A stretch of DNA of 64,000 nucleotides from positions 124,001 through 188,000 of the forward strand of contig NZ_JACSOI010000002.1 of NCBI RefSeq assembly GCF_018728565.1. The letters are read 5' to 3'. The position numbers were made by a program, and so were the translations under genes. This DNA is from Zobellia russellii. GTDB taxonomy: Bacteria; Bacteroidota; Bacteroidia; Flavobacteriales; Flavobacteriaceae. The notes under the pieces are model-generated. The model was not told the DNA's origin. It saw only the letters and a program-made list of their open reading frames with translations, and did no database searches. Below are positions 60,347 to 64,000 of the stretch, one piece after another (position 1 is the first letter of the stretch; each line of letters begins with the position of its first letter).

Positions 60347-60772
60347 ATGCTTTTGAACGTATCATATACCGATAAACAGGTTACAAAAAAAATAGATGAA
60401 GCGGTAGGCAAGCCCTTTCCATTAAGGGAACGCTGGAACATGGGCGGTATTGGCTCGCCTAGATTGTTCATTACCGAAACGAGCATTGAAATTAGAAACT
60501 TGCTCATTTTGGATAACAATCGCGATCAATGTAACATTGAGCTAAGGCCCAAAGGTATTATTGTTCGTTTCAGGTCTTTATTAGAGACCTTTGCTTTAGT
60601 TATTCCGTTTTACAAACTTACTTTATACAAAGGTGACATTGGTATTTACTCCATATATCGAGACCATTATTTTATTAAGGTAAAAGCCGATACCAAAGCG
60701 ATTCAGAAGTTTTTTATCAAAATTCAGAACTTTAAAGCCGATAATGCCCCTACTTCCATCGAAGACTTATAA
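60347..60772 (+). CDS. Hypothetical protein, PH-like
   Basis: A 141-residue soluble protein with an alternating beta pattern (RLFITETSIEIRNLLIL, KGIIVRFRSLLETFALVIPFYKLTLYKGDIGIYSIY, FIKVKADTKAIQKFFIKIQNFK), similar in feel to bacterial PH-like domains. No catalytic motif, signal peptide or membrane helix. First of four plus-strand genes; gap to the next is 15 bp. Confidence 0.6.
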   Translation: MLLNVSYTDKQVTKKIDEAVGKPFPLRERWNMGGIGSPRLFITETSIEIRNLLILDNNRDQCNIELRPKGIIVRFRSLLETFALVIPFYKLTLYKGDIGIYSIYRDHYFIKVKADTKAIQKFFIKIQNFKADNAPTSIEDL

Positions 60773-60787
60773 ACATCCAAAAAGCTT

Positions 60788-62215
60788 ATGAAAATTCTCT
60801 TAACGGGCGCTAACGGTTATATAGGAATGCGATTGCTACCCCAATTATTGGAATTGGACCATGAGGTGGTATGCACAGTACGAGATGAAACCCGATTTTC
60901 TATTGAAAAAGAAATGCGGGCTCAGATACAGGTCCTAGAAATAGATTTTTTAAAGGACATGCAAAAAGGAGTGGTCCCAAAAGACATAGATGTAGCCTAT
61001 TTTTTGATTCATTCCATGAGTTCGTCTACACAGGATTTTGACACCCTAGAGGCCAAGACCGCAGAAAATTTTAATGCTTATCTAAGTGAAACCCAAGTAA
61101 AGCAAGTCATTTATTTGAGTGGTATCGTCAACGAAGAGAATCTTTCCAAGCACCTCTGGTCCCGAAAAAATGTGGAGCGCATTCTCTATGAAGGTTCTTT
61201 TGAACTTACCGTTTTAAGAGCTGGAATTATTGTAGGCTCAGGAAGTTCTTCGTTTGAAATTATTCGTGATTTATGCGAAAAATTACCCGTAATGATTACT
61301 CCAAAATGGGTATTGACCAAAACACAACCTATTGCCATCCGGGATATTCTAGCTTTTTTGACCGGTGTTATGGGTAATGAAAAAACCTATAACGATTCTT
61401 TTGATATTGCCGGTCCGGACGTACTCACCTATAAACAAATGCTAGAGCAGTATGCGGAAGTACGCGGTTTTAAGAATTATATTTTTACCGTGCCCGTAAT
61501 GACGCCAAAGCTATCTAGCTACTGGCTCTATTTTGTTACCTCAACATCGTACAAATTGGCATTGAATCTTGTTGATAGTATGAAAATTGAAGTTATTGCC
61601 AAAGATCAAAGGTTACAAAAGCTTTTAGGTTTAAAACCTCATTCCTATAAAGAAGCGATTGATTTAGCCTTTAAGAAAATAGAACAAAACCTGGTGGTCA
61701 GCAGCTGGAAGGATAGTATGGTAAGCGGCCGCTTTAAAAAGAACTTAGAAAAGTATATTCAAGTTCCTAAGTATGGCGTTCTGAAAGACGAGAAAAAAAT
61801 AAAAGTAGATAATCCGGAACAGGTCTTGCGCAACATTTGGAGAATTGGTGGAGAAACCGGTTGGTACTATGGAAACTGGCTTTGGAAAATAAGGGGAATA
61901 ATCGATAAATTTTCAGGCGGGGTGGGATTAAGACGTGGACGAACGCACCCCGATAAAATTTATGCCGGCGACTCATTGGATTTTTGGCGGGTTCTTCTAG
62001 CCGATAAAAAAGCAAAACGCTTATTACTTTTTGCCGAAATGAAACTACCCGGAGAAGCTTGGCTAGAATTTAAAATTGACGAAAACAATGTACTGCACCA
62101 AACGGCAACGTTCAGACCTAGGGGTCTCAAAGGACGATTATACTGGTACAGTATTGTACCTTTTCATTATTTCATCTTTGGTGGTATGATCCGCAATATT
62201 GCCAGAGCAAAATGA
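60788..62215 (+). CDS. NAD(P)-binding epimerase-like protein with DUF2867 domain
   Basis: A 475-residue protein. The N-terminal Rossmann domain (GANGYIG at about 7-13) is of the atypical/extended SDR type, and the C-terminal third matches DUF2867 (WRIGGETGWYYGNWLWKIRGIIDKFSGG...). The usual YxxxK is replaced by a different arrangement, so it may bind NADP without SDR chemistry. Function unknown; similar fusions are common in Bacteroidota. Stop overlaps the next start (ATGA). Confidence 0.82.
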   Translation: MKILLTGANGYIGMRLLPQLLELDHEVVCTVRDETRFSIEKEMRAQIQVLEIDFLKDMQKGVVPKDIDVAYFLIHSMSSSTQDFDTLEAKTAENFNAYLSETQVKQVIYLSGIVNEENLSKHLWSRKNVERILYEGSFELTVLRAGIIVGSGSSSFEIIRDLCEKLPVMITPKWVLTKTQPIAIRDILAFLTGVMGNEKTYNDSFDIAGPDVLTYKQMLEQYAEVRGFKNYIFTVPVMTPKLSSYWLYFVTSTSYKLALNLVDSMKIEVIAKDQRLQKLLGLKPHSYKEAIDLAFKKIEQNLVVSSWKDSMVSGRFKKNLEKYIQVPKYGVLKDEKKIKVDNPEQVLRNIWRIGGETGWYYGNWLWKIRGIIDKFSGGVGLRRGRTHPDKIYAGDSLDFWRVLLADKKAKRLLLFAEMKLPGEAWLEFKIDENNVLHQTATFRPRGLKGRLYWYSIVPFHYFIFGGMIRNIARAK

Positions 62216-63120
62216 ACCAACTGCACATATTCATTTTACTATTGGGCCTTGCAACGTTGAACTTTGTTCACGGTCAGGCTTCCGCTTCAAGTGAATTGGA
62301 GATGCCTCAAAGGGCTCCCTTGGGCTATGAATCTATTGTAACCGTAAAGCTCAAAGAACCTTTGCAGTTAGGTAAAGCATATGAAATTGGGTTTTGGATT
62401 TTTGGAAGACAATTGCCAGACCAAAGTTATTCGTATCCTATAGCCGTATTTCCATCGGACCATGGCGCAATCAATGCGAATGTTTTGGATAGTGTAGATG
62501 CTGTTCAATCCGAACCTGAATTAACTGTTCATTCGCCTCCATCCTATACTTCCCGGGGCTATTTCACTTTTATTATTCGTCCTGACAAAGCTTATGACCA
62601 TGTAACCATAGCCCTTAAAATTGAGAGCAAACAATCTTCATTAATCGATTTTAACAAAGACATTACCGTTACGGGCATTGCTGTAAAAGCCCTCCCTTCC
62701 CGACCAAAGGACAAAACCGGACTTCTAAAAAAAGAAGGTGTAACCCATACGAATCCACCTGATAAAATTGCGGACCGCATCTTAATAGACAGTAAAAAAA
62801 CTTATACAGTTCTTGAAAAAAGAGTGCGCTTGGCACTTTACGACCACCGCAGAATAGATGATGATATCGTGACCATTTACTTGAATGGGGCAGTTGCTAT
62901 TCAACATGTAAAATTGAAGCGTAAAAAGCAATTTTTCAATCTCACATTACAGCCCGGGAAAAATACGATTACCCTACATGCCGAAAATTTAGGTGAAGTA
63001 GCCCCGAACACCGCGGCCATTCTTATACAGACAAAAAAAGAAGAGTTTATGGCAGTATTGGAGTCGGATTTGGGTCAAAGTTCTTATTTTACGCTTGTTT
63101 ACCAAAAACCCGAACCCTAA
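62212..63120 (+). CDS. Exported hypothetical protein
   Basis: A 302-residue protein with a signal peptide (MNQLHIFILLLGLATLNFVHG) and a beta-rich body: one domain at about 30-160 and a second at about 195-300 (KTYTVLEKRVRLALYDHRRIDDDIVTIYLNGA...LTLQPGKNTITLHAENLGE). The second resembles immunoglobulin-like or OmpA-adjacent modules. No known family. 4-bp overlap with the upstream gene, 9 bp to the BCCT gene. Confidence 0.65.
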   Translation: MNQLHIFILLLGLATLNFVHGQASASSELEMPQRAPLGYESIVTVKLKEPLQLGKAYEIGFWIFGRQLPDQSYSYPIAVFPSDHGAINANVLDSVDAVQSEPELTVHSPPSYTSRGYFTFIIRPDKAYDHVTIALKIESKQSSLIDFNKDITVTGIAVKALPSRPKDKTGLLKKEGVTHTNPPDKIADRILIDSKKTYTVLEKRVRLALYDHRRIDDDIVTIYLNGAVAIQHVKLKRKKQFFNLTLQPGKNTITLHAENLGEVAPNTAAILIQTKKEEFMAVLESDLGQSSYFTLVYQKPEP

Positions 63121-63129
63121 TTACCGAGC

Positions 63130-64000
63130 ATGCGGCACCTTAAAAACCCTTTACTTTCCGTTTCCATCGGTATAATTTTCCTGTTTACCCTTGTCGTTTT
63201 CTTTGCCACGGAAACCAGCTATGAAGCTATTGAAACGGCTTCGGTGTGGGTCAGGAATTATTTTGGGTTCCTCTACCTTTATCTAGGGTTGGGATGCGTG
63301 CTTTTTTTATTGGCAATCGCCTTTTCGCCTTTCGGAAAAATTAAATTGGGCAAGAAAAATTCAAAACCCGAACACTCCCTTTGGGCTTGGACGGCTATGC
63401 TCTACAGTGCAGGAATGGGCTCAGGAATTTTGCTCCGTGCCGTACAGGAACCTGTTTTTATGCAACAGCACCCGCCCTACACTTCTGATTTGCAACCCGA
63501 AATTTTAGCATTGGAATTCACCTTCTATCAATGGGGGTTTACAGCTTGGGCCTTTTACGGACTGTTTGCCATGGTTGTAGGCTATGCACTCTTCGTAAAG
63601 AAAAAGAAAGTAAGGGTAAGCTCTACCATAGCGGATACTATTTCCAATCCTTTGGCCAAAAGTGGAATTGATATCATGACCATCATTACCACTGTTTTTG
63701 GACTCATAGCTGCAATAGGTTTGGGTACAACACAAATAAACGGCGGTCTTAATCATGTTTTCACCACCAATTTTGGTGTAACCACTACGTTACTTTTGGC
63801 CGTTCTCATCTCGGCAATCGCATTCTATTCCGCTTGGCAAGGGGTCAATAAGGGCATAAAGATTATTTCAAAAGTGAATATTCTGATTACAACCGTTCTA
63901 CTTCTGTTCATTTTTTTTATGAGTGATGTCTTAGGAATAGTGAAGTCCTTTGCCATGGCTACCTTTAACTACCTTGTTGATTTTGTCCCTATGAGCCTCG
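63130..64000 (+). CDS. BCCT-family transporter (cut by the window end)
   Basis: The first 290 codons of a betaine/choline/carnitine-type transporter, open to the window edge. Helix 3-like WAWTAMLYSAGMGSGILLRAVQEPV corresponds to the conserved BCCT segment with the GMGxG motif, and FYQWGFTAWAFYGLFAMVVGYALF to the FHWGLHGWA region. BCCT proteins import compatible solutes such as glycine betaine with Na+ or H+; a marine organism would use it against osmotic stress. The conserved Trp-rich binding box lies near the cut. Confidence 0.85.
   Translation, partial: MRHLKNPLLSVSIGIIFLFTLVVFFATETSYEAIETASVWVRNYFGFLYLYLGLGCVLFLLAIAFSPFGKIKLGKKNSKPEHSLWAWTAMLYSAGMGSGILLRAVQEPVFMQQHPPYTSDLQPEILALEFTFYQWGFTAWAFYGLFAMVVGYALFVKKKKVRVSSTIADTISNPLAKSGIDIMTIITTVFGLIAAIGLGTTQINGGLNHVFTTNFGVTTTLLLAVLISAIAFYSAWQGVNKGIKIISKVNILITTVLLLFIFFMSDVLGIVKSFAMATFNYLVDFVPMSL

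Overview
The window looks like a chromosome segment of a marine, alga-associated member of the Flavobacteriaceae (Zobellia/Maribacter-like; the genus is a guess). The signs are a SusC/SusD polysaccharide utilisation locus with a PL7 alginate lyase, many lipoproteins with short Bacteroidota-type signal peptides, Bacteroidota promoters (-33 TTG/TTTG and -7 TAnnTTTG), almost no Shine-Dalgarno sequences, a FecI/FecR/STN-TonB-receptor trio, and a GC content near 40 % by eye. I see no rRNA, tRNA, CRISPR array, insertion sequence or prophage.

Layout. 1-10.5 kb is an alginate utilisation locus: the tail of a SusC receptor, SusD, a PKD-domain surface lipoprotein and a PL7 lyase, then a GntR/FadR-type regulator with its own operator. 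Next come a hexuronate-type MFS importer, an SDR that probably reduces the unsaturated uronate DEH to KDG, and KDG kinase. The run ends with two less expected genes: a PPi-type phosphofructokinase and an Nramp-fold transporter that has lost its metal-binding motifs. No KDPG aldolase or KdgF is in view. 10.7-19.7 kb holds stress and envelope genes (DUF1328, CsbD, a Cys-less ArsC-like protein, AsmA-like), a GH3-family adenylating enzyme, an exonuclease/GIY-YIG fusion, two unannotated small membrane proteins, and an AT-rich three-gene set (SLATT membrane protein, ASCH-domain lipoprotein, DUF7079-like). 19.7-27 kb is a sulfur/redox block on the minus strand: MBL-double rhodanese, SulP transporter, di-haem peroxidase, SDR, TetR and Crp/Fnr. 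The SDR and tetR genes share an operator sequence.

27-39.9 kb is mostly housekeeping: a CBS-like PLP enzyme, LolC/E-type permease, NamZ-like muramidase, sterol-desaturase-like hydroxylase, queE, a HerA-like ATPase, YitT and a hydrolase. 39.9-45.6 kb is a minus-strand sugar operon (OFA-type MFS, DUF1080 3-keto-glycoside hydrolase, Gfo/Idh/MocA oxidoreductase, CE1-type esterase, aldo/keto reductase) suggesting degradation of a glycoside through a 3-keto intermediate. 45.7-50.8 kb has two tandem paralogous PAS histidine kinases, folD and ffh.

50.9-56.5 kb is a cell-surface-signalling unit: an ECF sigma factor, FecR anti-sigma factor and TonB receptor, with a divergent lipoprotein built of internal repeats. 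Three copies of AAATACCCTA and a six-copy heptanucleotide repeat lie in its control regions. The window ends with a serine/threonine dehydratase-like enzyme, MtfA-like peptidase, argS, and a four-gene run ending in a BCCT transporter cut by the window edge.

The best leads for something undescribed are the PPi-PFK plus metal-motif-less Nramp pair in an alginate operon, the SLATT/ASCH-lipoprotein set, the sigma/FecR unit with its heptamer repeat and shared decamer, and several promoters whose -7 element ends four bases before a start codon (leaderless mRNAs).
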